Part shown: positions 1 to 8,262 of the stretch, in pieces
How the letters are laid out: the number at the start of each line of letters is the position of its first letter
How positions within the stretch are numbered: the first letter of the stretch is position 1
Assembly: GCA_031422915.1 (NCBI GenBank)
Contig: JANPEK010000088.1
Location: 1-38,893, forward strand
Direction of reading: 5' to 3'
DNA: 38,893 bases
From: JANMEX01 sp031422915
Lineage (GTDB): Bacteria > Pseudomonadota > Alphaproteobacteria > Rhizobiales > Rhizobiaceae
Position numbers and translations under genes: made by a program
The notes under the pieces: generated by a model
Database searches by the model: none
Told to the model about the DNA's origin: nothing
The model's input: only the letters and a program-made list of their open reading frames with translations

Positions 1-3000
1 TGGAGAATTTTGGCAACCGGATTCCGCAGGTGCAGTTTGAGGTGATCAGGACGCTTGGCGGGATTGAAAAGGATGTCCGGGCGATCACGATCATTCCAGG
101 TTCGACAGAATTTGGCCTGTCGCCATTGCCGGTTATCCAGAGCGTGCGGGCAGGTGAGACGGTGATTGCCAACCTGCATACGTTGAGCGCTGGTTCAGAC
201 TGGGCGGCATCGCTGGACGAGTTGCAGGCGCTTTGCCCCAACCTTCAAAGCGTGGCGCTGGTGGTGGCCTGGTTTGGCAATGATCTGCGCGCGGGCAACT
301 GCCAGATCAGGCCGGGGGTCACGGAGGCCGTCGGGCTGCAGGGCGACGCCTGGCGCGTCAGCGCGACAACGCGGGCTGCGGCACATGTTGTGTCAAACCA
401 TGGCGGCAAACGGGCCTATGGTGGCACACCGGACGATGCGTCGGTCATTGCAGCGATCCGCGATTTGACCGCACGTGGATTGAAAGTCACGCTCTATCCG
501 TTTGTTCTAATGGACATTCCGGCAGGCAATGCATTGCCCTCGCCGTATGGTGGATTGAGCCAGTCAGCCTATCCGTGGCGCGGTGACATCACGTGTACGC
601 CAGCACCGGGACTTGGCGGAACGGTGGACGCGACGGCCACAGCGGCAACGCAGGTGGCTGCATTTTCAGGTTCCGCGCTGCCTTCGCATTTTGGCAACAG
701 CGGCGACGTTGTGACATGGGCTGGCGAGGCCGACTGGGGCTACCGGCGGCTAATTCTGCATTACGCCAAGCTTGCTTCCATTGCGGGAGGCGTTGATGCG
801 TTTCTGATTGGGTCCGAATTCAAGGCGCTGACGAGGGTGCGCTCGGCTGTTTTGGCCTATCCCTTTGTCTCTGCTTTGCAAACGCTGGCGGCGGATGTGC
901 GCGCGATGCTGGGTGCGTCGGTCAAGCTGACCTATGCAGCGGACTGGAGCGAGTATGGGGCGTACACGCCGCCGGGCACCAACAATCTCGATTTCCATCT
1001 TGATCCGCTGTGGGCGCACCCGGCAATCGATGCCGTTGGCATCGATAATTACATGCCGCTGTCTGACTGGCGCGACAGCCATGCAGACGGGAGCAATCCG
1101 GATGGGGCGGGGTCTTCAGTTGACAAGGCTGCGCTGAAGGCTGCGATTGATGGCGGAGAGGGATATGACTGGTATTACACTAGCGATGCGGCTCGGACAG
1201 CAGGGACACGCACGCCAATCAGCGACGGTCTGGCAGGCAAGCACTGGGTCTACCGCGCTAAGGATTTGAAAGGCTGGTGGCTGAACCAGCATTATCCGAG
1301 GGTGGGCGGCGTTGAGTCGCCGACCCCGACGGCGTGGGTGCCGCAGTCGAAGCCGATCTGGTTCACGGAGCTTGGCTGCCCTGCGGTGGACAAAGCGGCC
1401 AACCAGCCGAATGTGTTTCCGGACCCCAAGTCTGCGGCCGCGGCACTGCCGTGGTTTTCCAATGGCGCCCGGGACGATCTGGCGCAGAACCGGTTTTTGA
1501 GTGCTCACCTTGAGCACTGGGCTGGCATAGCGGCAAACCCGTTGTCTTCCAGCTTTGGCGCGCCGATGATGGACCGGGGCAACTGCTATCTTTGGGCATG
1601 GGACGCGCGGCCTTACCCGGCTTTTCCCGTGCAGGGTGACGTCTGGGGCGACGGCGCAAATTGGCTCACCGGCCATTGGCTCAATGGCCGCCTGTCGGGG
1701 GTGACGCTGGAAGGTCTGGTTCAATCCATTCTCGAAGAGCATGGCGTAACCGATTCTGATTGCTTGCAATTGGACGGATTTGTCTCTGGCTTGGTGCTGA
1801 ACGGTCAAACGACTGCGCGCGAAGCGCTGGACCAATTGCTCAGCGTCATGCGGGTCGATGTTTGCGAACAGGGCGGCAAACTGACATTCCGGTCTCAGAG
1901 TCGTGCACTCCCCGTGGCGAGGCAGATTGCCGACATTGCATTTGACAAGAATGACCGGCTGAAGACCGAGACGCTGTTGCAGCATGGCGATGTGGCAGGC
2001 GAGATGACGCTGCTGTTCCGCGATGAATTGCGCGACCACCAGCAAACGAGCGTGCAGTCGAACATCGCCATCGCCAATCTGAACGCAGCGAACATTGAAC
2101 TGCCCGCATCACTCGACGCCGGCATGGCGCTTGCGCAATTGCGGCAACTGCACCGGGACATGGTGGCGCAGCGCACCTCTGTGTCATTCCAGACCGGATG
2201 GAATGAGGCGGCGTTGACGGCGGGCGATCTGATCGCATTGCCGGACAGCGCAGCGATCTATCGCATTCGCAAGCTGTCGGACGGGGCGCACCGGGAAATC
2301 GAGGCTGAGCTTGTGGTGAGCGGTGGCCGGCCCGCAGCGCGGTCGGTTTTGCCGGATCGTTTGCCGGACAGCGCGGGTGCCTTGGGGCCGCCTTGGTTTG
2401 CATTTCTCGATCTGCCGAAATTTGGCGCAGACGATGGCGCGGGCCTCAGGGCGGCGGCATGGTCAAAACCCTGGTCGCCAGTCGTTGCCTACGCATCACC
2501 GACGACTAGCGGTTATGTGCTTCGCTCGACGCTGGGCGAACAGGCGATTGCCGGAAACCTGACAGGCGCGCTTGTGACTGGAAGGATGGGGCGCTGGGAG
2601 CGGTCGCAGTCGGTTGATGTGACGCTGTTTTCCGGCGCCGTATCCGCCGCGAGCGAAGCGCTGGTACTCGGTGGTGCGAACGCGGCTGCGGTGGAATCGG
2701 CGAACGGGCAGTGGGAAGTATTGCAGTTTTCGGGCGCGCAGGAAATTGCGGCGGGTGTATGGCGATTGACCGGGCTGCTGCGCGGGCAGCTTGGAACCAA
2801 CGACTCGGCAAGCGCCGGGGCAAATTCCGGGGCGGAATTTGTGCTGCTGGACAGCGCGGTGGTGTCGGCAGGTTTGACGACTGCCGAATCCGAACTGGCG
2901 CTGAACTGGAAGCTCGGCCCGGCAGGCAAGGATTTCACCGACCGGTACTTTGCAACGACCACGGCGGGACCGGCAAACCGGGCAAAGCGGAGTTTTTCAC

Positions 3001-3326
3001 CTGCGCATCTGGCATGCACGGATCAAGCCGATGGCAGCAAGCGTGTTGATTGGATCCGGCGTGGATCATTGGATGGCGATGGCTGGGATGCGGCGGAGAT
3101 ACCGCTGCCGGAAGGGGTGGAAGCCTACCAGATCCGGGTTCTCGGCCCTCTCGGCCTGTTGAAACGCACGCTGACCGTGAACGCCGCGCCGTGGCTCTAC
3201 TCGCCGACACAAATGCAGGCCGATTTTGGCGCGGGAACAACGACGGCGACAATCGAGGTTTCACAAATTGGCGCGGACGGCATGCCGGGAATCGCGGCGT
3301 CAGTTGACATAACAATTCAGATTTGA
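1..3326 (+). CDS. GTA/phage baseplate hub protein with TIM-barrel domain (gp15-like), 5' partial
   Basis: The reading frame is open from the left edge (first full codon at 3). The GTG at 30 is internal: the residues before it (ENFGNRIPQ) continue the conserved domain, so the true start lies outside the window. About 1108 codons are present; the Rhodobacter capsulatus GTA homologue is, from memory, about 1300 residues. The first half resembles the glycoside-hydrolase-like GTA TIM barrel, with acidic motifs GSEFKAL and WFTELGCPAVDK where such barrels carry catalytic glutamates. A phage tail domain and a beta-rich C-terminus follow. In the GTA family this is the tail-tip hub that contacts the host envelope. 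The upstream GTA structural genes would lie left of the window. Family call firm; enzymatic activity is only inferred. Confidence 0.88.
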   Translation, partial: ENFGNRIPQVQFEVIRTLGGIEKDVRAITIIPGSTEFGLSPLPVIQSVRAGETVIANLHTLSAGSDWAASLDELQALCPNLQSVALVVAWFGNDLRAGNCQIRPGVTEAVGLQGDAWRVSATTRAAAHVVSNHGGKRAYGGTPDDASVIAAIRDLTARGLKVTLYPFVLMDIPAGNALPSPYGGLSQSAYPWRGDITCTPAPGLGGTVDATATAATQVAAFSGSALPSHFGNSGDVVTWAGEADWGYRRLILHYAKLASIAGGVDAFLIGSEFKALTRVRSAVLAYPFVSALQTLAADVRAMLGASVKLTYAADWSEYGAYTPPGTNNLDFHLDPLWAHPAIDAVGIDNYMPLSDWRDSHADGSNPDGAGSSVDKAALKAAIDGGEGYDWYYTSDAARTAGTRTPISDGLAGKHWVYRAKDLKGWWLNQHYPRVGGVESPTPTAWVPQSKPIWFTELGCPAVDKAANQPNVFPDPKSAAAALPWFSNGARDDLAQNRFLSAHLEHWAGIAANPLSSSFGAPMMDRGNCYLWAWDARPYPAFPVQGDVWGDGANWLTGHWLNGRLSGVTLEGLVQSILEEHGVTDSDCLQLDGFVSGLVLNGQTTAREALDQLLSVMRVDVCEQGGKLTFRSQSRALPVARQIADIAFDKNDRLKTETLLQHGDVAGEMTLLFRDELRDHQQTSVQSNIAIANLNAANIELPASLDAGMALAQLRQLHRDMVAQRTSVSFQTGWNEAALTAGDLIALPDSAAIYRIRKLSDGAHREIEAELVVSGGRPAARSVLPDRLPDSAGALGPPWFAFLDLPKFGADDGAGLRAAAWSKPWSPVVAYASPTTSGYVLRSTLGEQAIAGNLTGALVTGRMGRWERSQSVDVTLFSGAVSAASEALVLGGANAAAVESANGQWEVLQFSGAQEIAAGVWRLTGLLRGQLGTNDSASAGANSGAEFVLLDSAVVSAGLTTAESELALNWKLGPAGKDFTDRYFATTTAGPANRAKRSFSPAHLACTDQADGSKRVDWIRRGSLDGDGWDAAEIPLPEGVEAYQIRVLGPLGLLKRTLTVNAAPWLYSPTQMQADFGAGTTTATIEVSQIGADGMPGIAASVDITIQI

Positions 3327-3341
3327 TGGAAAGAATCGAAC

Positions 3342-3548
3342 ATGACCACCACCAAACCATGGTATCTGTCCAAGACTATATGGGCCTCATTGGTGACCGT
3401 TATGATATCGGTTGGCAGTCTCTTGGGACTGCCAGAGGGAATGGTGGACAAGGAAGGTCTTGCTGACGCAATCATGCAGGTGATCACTGCGGTGACGGGA
3501 CTGGTCGCGATATTTGGACGGCTGACGGCGGCGGAGAAAATCCAATGA
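3342..3548 (+). CDS. small holin-like membrane protein
   Basis: A 68-residue protein starting 15 nt after the hub gene, with a purine-rich site (GGAAAG) upstream of the ATG. It begins with a short polar stretch and the motif KPWYLSKTIW, which I recall from small phage holin-like proteins. Two hydrophobic segments follow (about residues 15-31 and 43-61) with a short charged linker between them and a charged C-terminus. This is the size and topology of a small phage holin. Its place directly behind the GTA hub gene suggests a role in particle release or at least membership of the same transcript. No enzymatic motif is visible. The holin call rests on topology, the motif and context, not on a strong family signature. 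Confidence 0.55.
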   Translation: MTTTKPWYLSKTIWASLVTVMISVGSLLGLPEGMVDKEGLADAIMQVITAVTGLVAIFGRLTAAEKIQ

Positions 3549-3599
3549 CCTGATCAATTGTTCATTTGCCGTTCAGTCTGCTTGGACTAAAAGGGCGTC

Positions 3600-3896
3600 A
3601 TGAACAAGAACCTGATCCTTTCGCTGACCTTCGCCCTTGGGCTTGCAACCGGCCCGGCAGCCTTTGCCGCGCCGCTTTTGGGCGGCAACCTGGCTGTTGA
3701 CGCCGGACAGTTGGCTTTGAGCGTCGAATCGGACTGCTATGCCGTGGGTGAAGACAAGGCAGCGGAACTCGGCGGGACGCTGGCAAGGGCAAAGCCCGAT
3801 GTCGAGGGCGAAGCGCCGGTCTGCCGTTTGGTGATTGTCGTGCCGGGCAATGACGGCGAGCGTCCGAAGCGTGTCGAAGTGGTCGTACCGCAGTAA
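3600..3896 (+). CDS. feuN: small exported protein, candidate FeuN (modulator of FeuQ)
   Basis: A 98-residue protein with a clear Sec signal peptide (N-terminal lysine, hydrophobic core, AFA cleavage site near residue 23). This leaves a mature periplasmic protein of about 75 residues. Two cysteines (C46 and C75) could form a disulfide. An AAGGG site precedes the ATG. It lies directly upstream of feuP on the same strand. In S. meliloti a small periplasmic protein, FeuN, is encoded next to feuPQ and restrains the kinase FeuQ. Size, export signal and position all agree with that, so I assign it as candidate FeuN. I could not align it to the known FeuN, so the symbol rests on context. The alternative is an unrelated small secreted protein. 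Confidence 0.62.
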   Translation: MNKNLILSLTFALGLATGPAAFAAPLLGGNLAVDAGQLALSVESDCYAVGEDKAAELGGTLARAKPDVEGEAPVCRLVIVVPGNDGERPKRVEVVVPQ

Positions 3897-3920
3897 TTTC
3901 AACAAGATGCAACGGCGGTT

Positions 3921-3948
3921 TGATTCTCGTCATTACACCTGTATTCTG
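3921..3948 (+). promoter_or_regulatory. candidate sigma-70 promoter upstream of feuP
   Basis: TTGATT, a 16-nt spacer, and TATTCT lie 34 nt before the feuP start. This suggests feuPQ can be transcribed separately from the gene before it. A second TTGACA at 3951-3956 has no good -10 partner ahead of the start codon. The call rests on consensus match only. Confidence 0.35.
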
Positions 3949-3981
3949 GTTGACAGTGCACCAACTGCTTGAGGGATAGGG

Positions 3982-4656
3982 ATGAGGCTTCTGGTCGTCG
4001 AGGATGACAAGGAACTGAACCGGCAGCTGTGTCAGGCGCTGGAAGGCCAAGGCTATGTGGTCGACAAGGCGTTTGATGGAGAGGAAGGACACTTTCTCGG
4101 TGACACGGAGCCTTATGACGCGGTCATTCTCGATATAGGCCTGCCGCAAATGGACGGAATTTCGGTGCTGGAGCGCTGGCGCGAGGACGGGCGGAAAATG
4201 CCGGTGCTGATGTTGACGGCGCGTGACCGCTGGAGCGACAAGGTCGCAGGCATTGACGCCGGCGCCGATGATTATGTCACCAAGCCTTTCCACGTGGAAG
4301 AAGTGCTGGCACGGGTGCGCGCGCTGATCCGCCGCGCCGCCGGACATGCTTCGTCCGAGATCACATGCGGCGAGCTTAAGCTCGATACGCGCACCTCCAA
4401 AGCTACAATAAACAGCTCGCAGCTCAAGCTGACATCGCTCGAGTTCCGGCTGCTGGCCTATCTCATGCACCACATGGGCGAGGTGGTGTCGCGGACCGAG
4501 CTGGTCGAACATTTGTATGATCAGGATTTTGACCGCGACTCTAATACCATCGAGGTGTTTGTGGGCCGCCTGCGCAAGAAAATGGGCGTCGACATGATCG
4601 AGACAATCCGCGGCATGGGCTACCGGATGTCTGAGCCGGGGAGCGCGCCGGTTTGA
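3982..4656 (+). CDS. feuP: two-component response regulator FeuP (OmpR/PhoB family)
   Basis: A 224-residue regulator. The receiver domain (about 1-115) has the acidic pair at E7-D9, phospho-acceptor D51, T79 and K101, the complete switch set. The C-terminal winged helix (about 125-220) carries the OmpR/PhoB pattern, including LTSLEFRLLAYL and the DSNTIEVFVGRLRKK recognition segment. It is followed by its kinase 35 nt downstream. In rhizobia FeuP/FeuQ was first linked to iron uptake. In S. meliloti it activates ndvA for cyclic glucan export and is needed for symbiosis. Assignment rests on the sequence pattern, the kinase partner, the candidate FeuN gene before it and the cytochrome c maturation genes after it. 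Confidence 0.85.
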   Translation: MRLLVVEDDKELNRQLCQALEGQGYVVDKAFDGEEGHFLGDTEPYDAVILDIGLPQMDGISVLERWREDGRKMPVLMLTARDRWSDKVAGIDAGADDYVTKPFHVEEVLARVRALIRRAAGHASSEITCGELKLDTRTSKATINSSQLKLTSLEFRLLAYLMHHMGEVVSRTELVEHLYDQDFDRDSNTIEVFVGRLRKKMGVDMIETIRGMGYRMSEPGSAPV

Positions 4657-4691
4657 GTGCGACGGGTCTGCACACGACGCATAAAGGTTGA

Positions 4692-6062
4692 ATGATGCTT
4701 GGTCGGGTGTTGCCGAACTCGCTGACGCTTCGCGCGATTTTCTTCTCAACGATCTGGGCGGCGATCTCGCTGGTTGCCATTGCGAGCGTGATCACCGCGC
4801 TTTACCGCAGTGCCGCTGAGAAAAGTTTTGCCAACATTTTGTCCGCGCAGCTGTTCAACCTGATTGCAGCAACAGACATTGACGATACCGGGAAGCTGAA
4901 CGGAGCGCCGGATTTGGGCGACATTCGCTATCAGCAGCCGAACTCCGGGTGGTATTGGTCGGTAGAACCTGTGACATCAAAAGTGTCCGGCGGGTTGAAG
5001 TCATTGTCTCTGGATGGCGCTGACATTGCCGCGCCCGGCGTGGGCGTTGTGCCGTTTACCACTGATTTCCGGCGAAACTATCTTGCAGGCGGTCTCGATG
5101 GCGAGACGCTGAACGTCTACGAGACGGAAGTGTCGCTCGGCACGGAAGACCAAGTCGCGCGGTTTCGCGTGATGGGCAACAACAATGAATTTGAAGCCGA
5201 GATCAGCGAATTCTCCAAATCGCTTTACTTATATCTGACCCTGTTTGGGCTCGGCTCAATCGCTGTCAATGCAATTGCAATTCTGGCCGGTCTGCGTCCG
5301 CTGAAGCGCGCCCGTGAAGCGCTTGCCGCTGTGCGCGAGGGCAAGTCACACCGGTTGGATGGCGAGTTTCCACAGGAAATTGAACCGCTGGCCAATGAGA
5401 TGAATGCGCTGATCGACAACAACCGGCGCATTGTCGAACGCTCTCGCACGCAAGTCGGCAACCTCGCGCACTCACTCAAGACGCCGCTCTCGGTGATCAT
5501 CAACGAGGGCCGGGAAGTTGGCGGACGGCCGGGCAAACTTGTCGGCGAACAGGCGCAAGCCATGCAGACGCAAATCCAGCATTATCTGCAACGCGCTCGC
5601 GTCGCAGCGCAGCGCGGCAGCGTTGTGTTCCGCGCACCGGTTTTACCGGTTATCGAGCGAATGCTGCGGGTGATGCGCAAACTGAACACTGAAAAGGTGT
5701 TTGGTTTTGATGGTCACGCGGGCGAAGTCATGTTTGCTGGCGAGTCGGAGGATTTTGAGGAGATACTGGGCAATCTTCTCGAAAATGCCGCGAAGTGGGG
5801 CAATAAGCGGATCCAGATTGCTATCGCGGCTTCAGGTTCTGCATTCACTGTGACAATATCAGATGATGGTCCTGGATTGGGCGATAACCAGATAGGCGAA
5901 GCGCTGAAGCGGGGCAAGCGGCTTGACGAGACAAAGCCCGGAACGGGGCTTGGCCTTGCCATTGTGGCCGATACAGTGCGCGAATATGGCGGCGAGTTGA
6001 AGCTTGGCCGCAGCGATCTTGGCGGATTGGATGTCAGCTTCACGCTGCCAAGGGCGATTTGA
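4692..6062 (+). CDS. feuQ: sensor histidine kinase FeuQ
   Basis: A 456-residue membrane kinase. A transmembrane helix at about 15-37 and a second at about 177-199 enclose a periplasmic sensor region of roughly 140 residues, where a periplasmic modulator could act. A HAMP-like linker follows, then the H-box NLAHSLKTPLSVI with H260 as the likely phosphorylated residue. The N-box (LLENAAKW), G1 (SDDGPGLGD) and G2 (GTGLGLAIV) of the ATPase domain follow. Two adjacent ATGs (4692 and 4695) are possible; AAAGG lies just upstream. Partner of the regulator before it. The H-box has Ser rather than the usual Glu or Asp after His (HSLK), as in PhoQ-like kinases. Confidence 0.85.
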   Translation: MMLGRVLPNSLTLRAIFFSTIWAAISLVAIASVITALYRSAAEKSFANILSAQLFNLIAATDIDDTGKLNGAPDLGDIRYQQPNSGWYWSVEPVTSKVSGGLKSLSLDGADIAAPGVGVVPFTTDFRRNYLAGGLDGETLNVYETEVSLGTEDQVARFRVMGNNNEFEAEISEFSKSLYLYLTLFGLGSIAVNAIAILAGLRPLKRAREALAAVREGKSHRLDGEFPQEIEPLANEMNALIDNNRRIVERSRTQVGNLAHSLKTPLSVIINEGREVGGRPGKLVGEQAQAMQTQIQHYLQRARVAAQRGSVVFRAPVLPVIERMLRVMRKLNTEKVFGFDGHAGEVMFAGESEDFEEILGNLLENAAKWGNKRIQIAIAASGSAFTVTISDDGPGLGDNQIGEALKRGKRLDETKPGTGLGLAIVADTVREYGGELKLGRSDLGGLDVSFTLPRAI

Positions 6063-6150
6063 TGATGGGGAATATCATGTCCAATTGTTTCAATCTGATT
6101 ATGCCGGTAGGAACACGCATGACAACTCAAACTGATTTTCCGGAAATCTC

Positions 6151-6573
6151 ATGAGAGCCAAGATTGCACTGATCGTGTTGCCGCTGTTTCTTGCAGGTTG
6201 CCAGACCACTTTGCTTGGCAACAGGATCACGCCGCAAGTGAATTCCGGCGGGGCGGGCGCAGTCTTGAACGCCGGCATAACTGGCGGCGGTCTGGTGGGC
6301 GGGCCATTTGGAACCAAGCTTGAGCGGGGCGACCGGACAGTGGCTTTCGAGGCAGAGTATAAGGCGCTCGAGTACAGCAAGGGCGGTGAATTGGTCAATT
6401 GGACTGGCAAGACCGGCAGTGTTTCCGGAAAGGTCGTCGCTGCGCAGCCATATCGCGTGGGATCACAGGATTGCCGCCAATACAGCCACGAACTTGACCA
6501 GTCCGGCATTGTGACAAACGCGCGGGGCACGGCTTGCCGCAACGCTGACGGGACATGGTCGTTGCTGGAGTAA
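6151..6573 (+). CDS. small outer-membrane lipoprotein, surface antigen-like
   Basis: A 140-residue protein with a lipoprotein signal peptide and lipobox LAGC, so that C17 would be lipidated. The mature part starts with a glycine-rich stretch, then a compact domain with two cysteines (in SQDCRQYS and GTACRNADGTWSLLE). The ending resembles the 17 kDa surface antigen and RT0821/Lpp0805 lipoprotein families, which share a CR..DG.W.. pattern. The Asp after the lipobox region is absent, so outer-membrane sorting is plausible. It lies between feuQ and ccmI on the same strand. Function unknown. Confidence 0.75.
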   Translation: MRAKIALIVLPLFLAGCQTTLLGNRITPQVNSGGAGAVLNAGITGGGLVGGPFGTKLERGDRTVAFEAEYKALEYSKGGELVNWTGKTGSVSGKVVAAQPYRVGSQDCRQYSHELDQSGIVTNARGTACRNADGTWSLLE

Positions 6574-6612
6574 GCGCGACCAATTGACAGGCATGATGTC
6601 TGACAGTCTGCA

Positions 6613-6641
6613 TTGCCGCTGAAACGGAAAGCCACTATCTA
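6613..6641 (+). promoter_or_regulatory. candidate promoter giving a leaderless ccmI transcript
   Basis: TTGCCG, 17-nt spacer, TATCTA. The -10 element ends only six bases before the ATG of ccmI, so transcription would start at or next to the start codon. The only purine-rich stretch (GGAAAG) is about 16 nt from the ATG, too far for a normal ribosome binding site. Inference from spacing only. Confidence 0.35.
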
Positions 6642-6647
6642 CCGACT

Positions 6648-7793
6648 ATGATGTTTCCGGTCGTTTGCGCGCTGCTGACCTTTGCCGCTGTTTTGGCTGT
6701 GCTGCTGCCATACATGCGTGGTCAGTCCGCATCGGCAGCAGTGGCGCTTGCGCCGGATGCAAACGACCTTGAAGTCTATAAGGATCAGCTGCGCGAAATC
6801 GTCGATGATGAAAAACGAGGCATTATCGGCATGGATGACGCCAATTCGGCACGCACTGAGGTTTCGCGACGCATTCTCAAGTTGGGTCTGATTGATACGC
6901 CAACTGTTGCGGCAGACGGGTCGCGGAACGGCAAAAAATTGGCCATCATGGCGGCGCTGCTTGTACCGGTGGCAGCTTGGGGTATTTACGGTTTCACCGG
7001 ATCGCCAGCACTCCCCGATCAGCCATTCCTCACGCGGCTTGAAACGCCGTCAGGACAGGCATCAATTGATGTTCTCATTGCCAAGACCGAACAGCACCTT
7101 GATGCCAACCCCAACGATGGCAAAGGGTGGGAAGTGATTGCGCCGATCTATCTGCGCACGGGGCAATTTGATAAGGCGGCTGCGGCATTCCGGAAATCAG
7201 CGGAGATAAACGGGACCAGTGTAAAAAGCGAAATCGGTTTGGGTGAGGCGCTGGCGGGGCTGAATGGAGGCCTGATAGGCGCTGATGCTCTAACGGCTTT
7301 CACGCGCGCCAGCGCCTTGGCACCAAGCGACCCGCAGCCAAAAATATATCTGGCCACAGCATTGGCGCAGCAAGGCAAGTTTGCCGACGCAAAGGCAGCT
7401 TTTTCAGAGATATTGGTTTCAGCGCCGCAAAATGCGCCGTGGCGGGGTATTGTGGAACGCTCAATTGCCCAGCTTGATAGTGCTGAGGCGGTGTCGGCTG
7501 ACAAAACTGTGTCAGGGCCGACTCAGGCTGACGTTGCGAAAGCCGCCGGCATGTCTGACACTGACCGCTCGGCGATGATTGAAGGCATGGTTGCCGGTCT
7601 TGACGCCAAGATGGTAGCCAATCCTGCAGACAAGGAGGGCTGGCTGCGTCTCATCCGTTCATACGCCATGCTCAAGAAGCCGGATGATGCGGCGGCCGCA
7701 GTGCTGCGTGCGCGGGTGGGTCTGGCGGGAAATGATGGTGCTTTGGCACAGATCAACGCGCTGGCCAAGGAACTGGACTTGGAGAGACCATGA
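6648..7793 (+). CDS. ccmI: cytochrome c biogenesis protein CcmI (CycH)
   Basis: A 381-residue protein with a hydrophobic helix at the N-terminus (about 4-22) and another at about 97-115. Between them is a cytoplasmic segment with the family pattern EVYKDQLREIVDDEKRGII. The long C-terminal part is helical with TPR-like repeats and would lie in the periplasm. CcmI binds the C-terminus of apocytochrome c and delivers it to the CcmFH haem ligation complex. It is first in the ccmI-ccmE-ccmF-ccmH cluster (cycHJKL in rhizobia) and shares four bases with ccmE. Family, length and context all agree. Confidence 0.92.
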   Translation: MMFPVVCALLTFAAVLAVLLPYMRGQSASAAVALAPDANDLEVYKDQLREIVDDEKRGIIGMDDANSARTEVSRRILKLGLIDTPTVAADGSRNGKKLAIMAALLVPVAAWGIYGFTGSPALPDQPFLTRLETPSGQASIDVLIAKTEQHLDANPNDGKGWEVIAPIYLRTGQFDKAAAAFRKSAEINGTSVKSEIGLGEALAGLNGGLIGADALTAFTRASALAPSDPQPKIYLATALAQQGKFADAKAAFSEILVSAPQNAPWRGIVERSIAQLDSAEAVSADKTVSGPTQADVAKAAGMSDTDRSAMIEGMVAGLDAKMVANPADKEGWLRLIRSYAMLKKPDDAAAAVLRARVGLAGNDGALAQINALAKELDLERP

Positions 7794-8224
7794 CTAGAAA
7801 GCAAAAACGGCTGGCCGTGATTGGCGGTGGCCTGTCCATTCTCGCTGCAGCGGCAGCACTTGTCCTGTTCGCATTGCGGCAGGAGATTGTATTTTTCCGA
7901 ACACCCTCGGACTTGACTGATTTGCCGGTTGCAGCAGGGCAACGGCTTCGGCTCGGTGGCTTGGTGGAAAAGGGATCGGTGGAGCGCGGGCAAGGGACGA
8001 GCGTGTTTTTTGTGGTGACGGACACAATCAAAACGGTCAAAGTAAGCTACACCGGTATTCTACCGGATCTGTTCCGGGAGGAGCAGGGTGTCGTCGCCGA
8101 GGGAGCCATGGCCGCTGACGGTTCGTTTGTTGCCGACACGGTTTTGGCGAAGCACGACGAGAATTACATGCCGAAGGAAGTGGCGGACAGTTTGAAAGAA
8201 AAAGGCGTTTGGCAGGGCAAATGA
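7790..8224 (+). CDS. ccmE: cytochrome c-type biogenesis haem chaperone CcmE (CycJ)
   Basis: A 144-residue protein with a short basic cytoplasmic start, one membrane anchor (about 8-28) and a periplasmic OB-fold domain. The haem-binding motif LAKHDENYMPKE is intact. H122 is the residue that binds haem covalently in the family, and Y126 is the nearby axial tyrosine. CcmE takes haem from CcmC and passes it to CcmF/H. The start overlaps the ccmI stop (ATGA), which implies translational coupling. Confidence 0.95.
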   Translation: MTRKQKRLAVIGGGLSILAAAAALVLFALRQEIVFFRTPSDLTDLPVAAGQRLRLGGLVEKGSVERGQGTSVFFVVTDTIKTVKVSYTGILPDLFREEQGVVAEGAMAADGSFVADTVLAKHDENYMPKEVADSLKEKGVWQGK

Positions 8225-8262
8225 TGTGGCGATATTCGGTGTTCGCATAATGGAGACCAAGC

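Noticed and set aside
1116..2045. 309-codon minus-strand open frame inside the GTA hub gene
   Set aside because: Antisense shadow of a conserved coding region; no plausible start signal or known family.
3598..4749. Long open frame on the minus strand opposite feuP and its upstream gene
   Set aside because: The plus strand holds well-recognised genes with start signals; the minus-strand protein has no domain and is rich in His/Arg/Pro, as expected from a GC-rich antisense frame.
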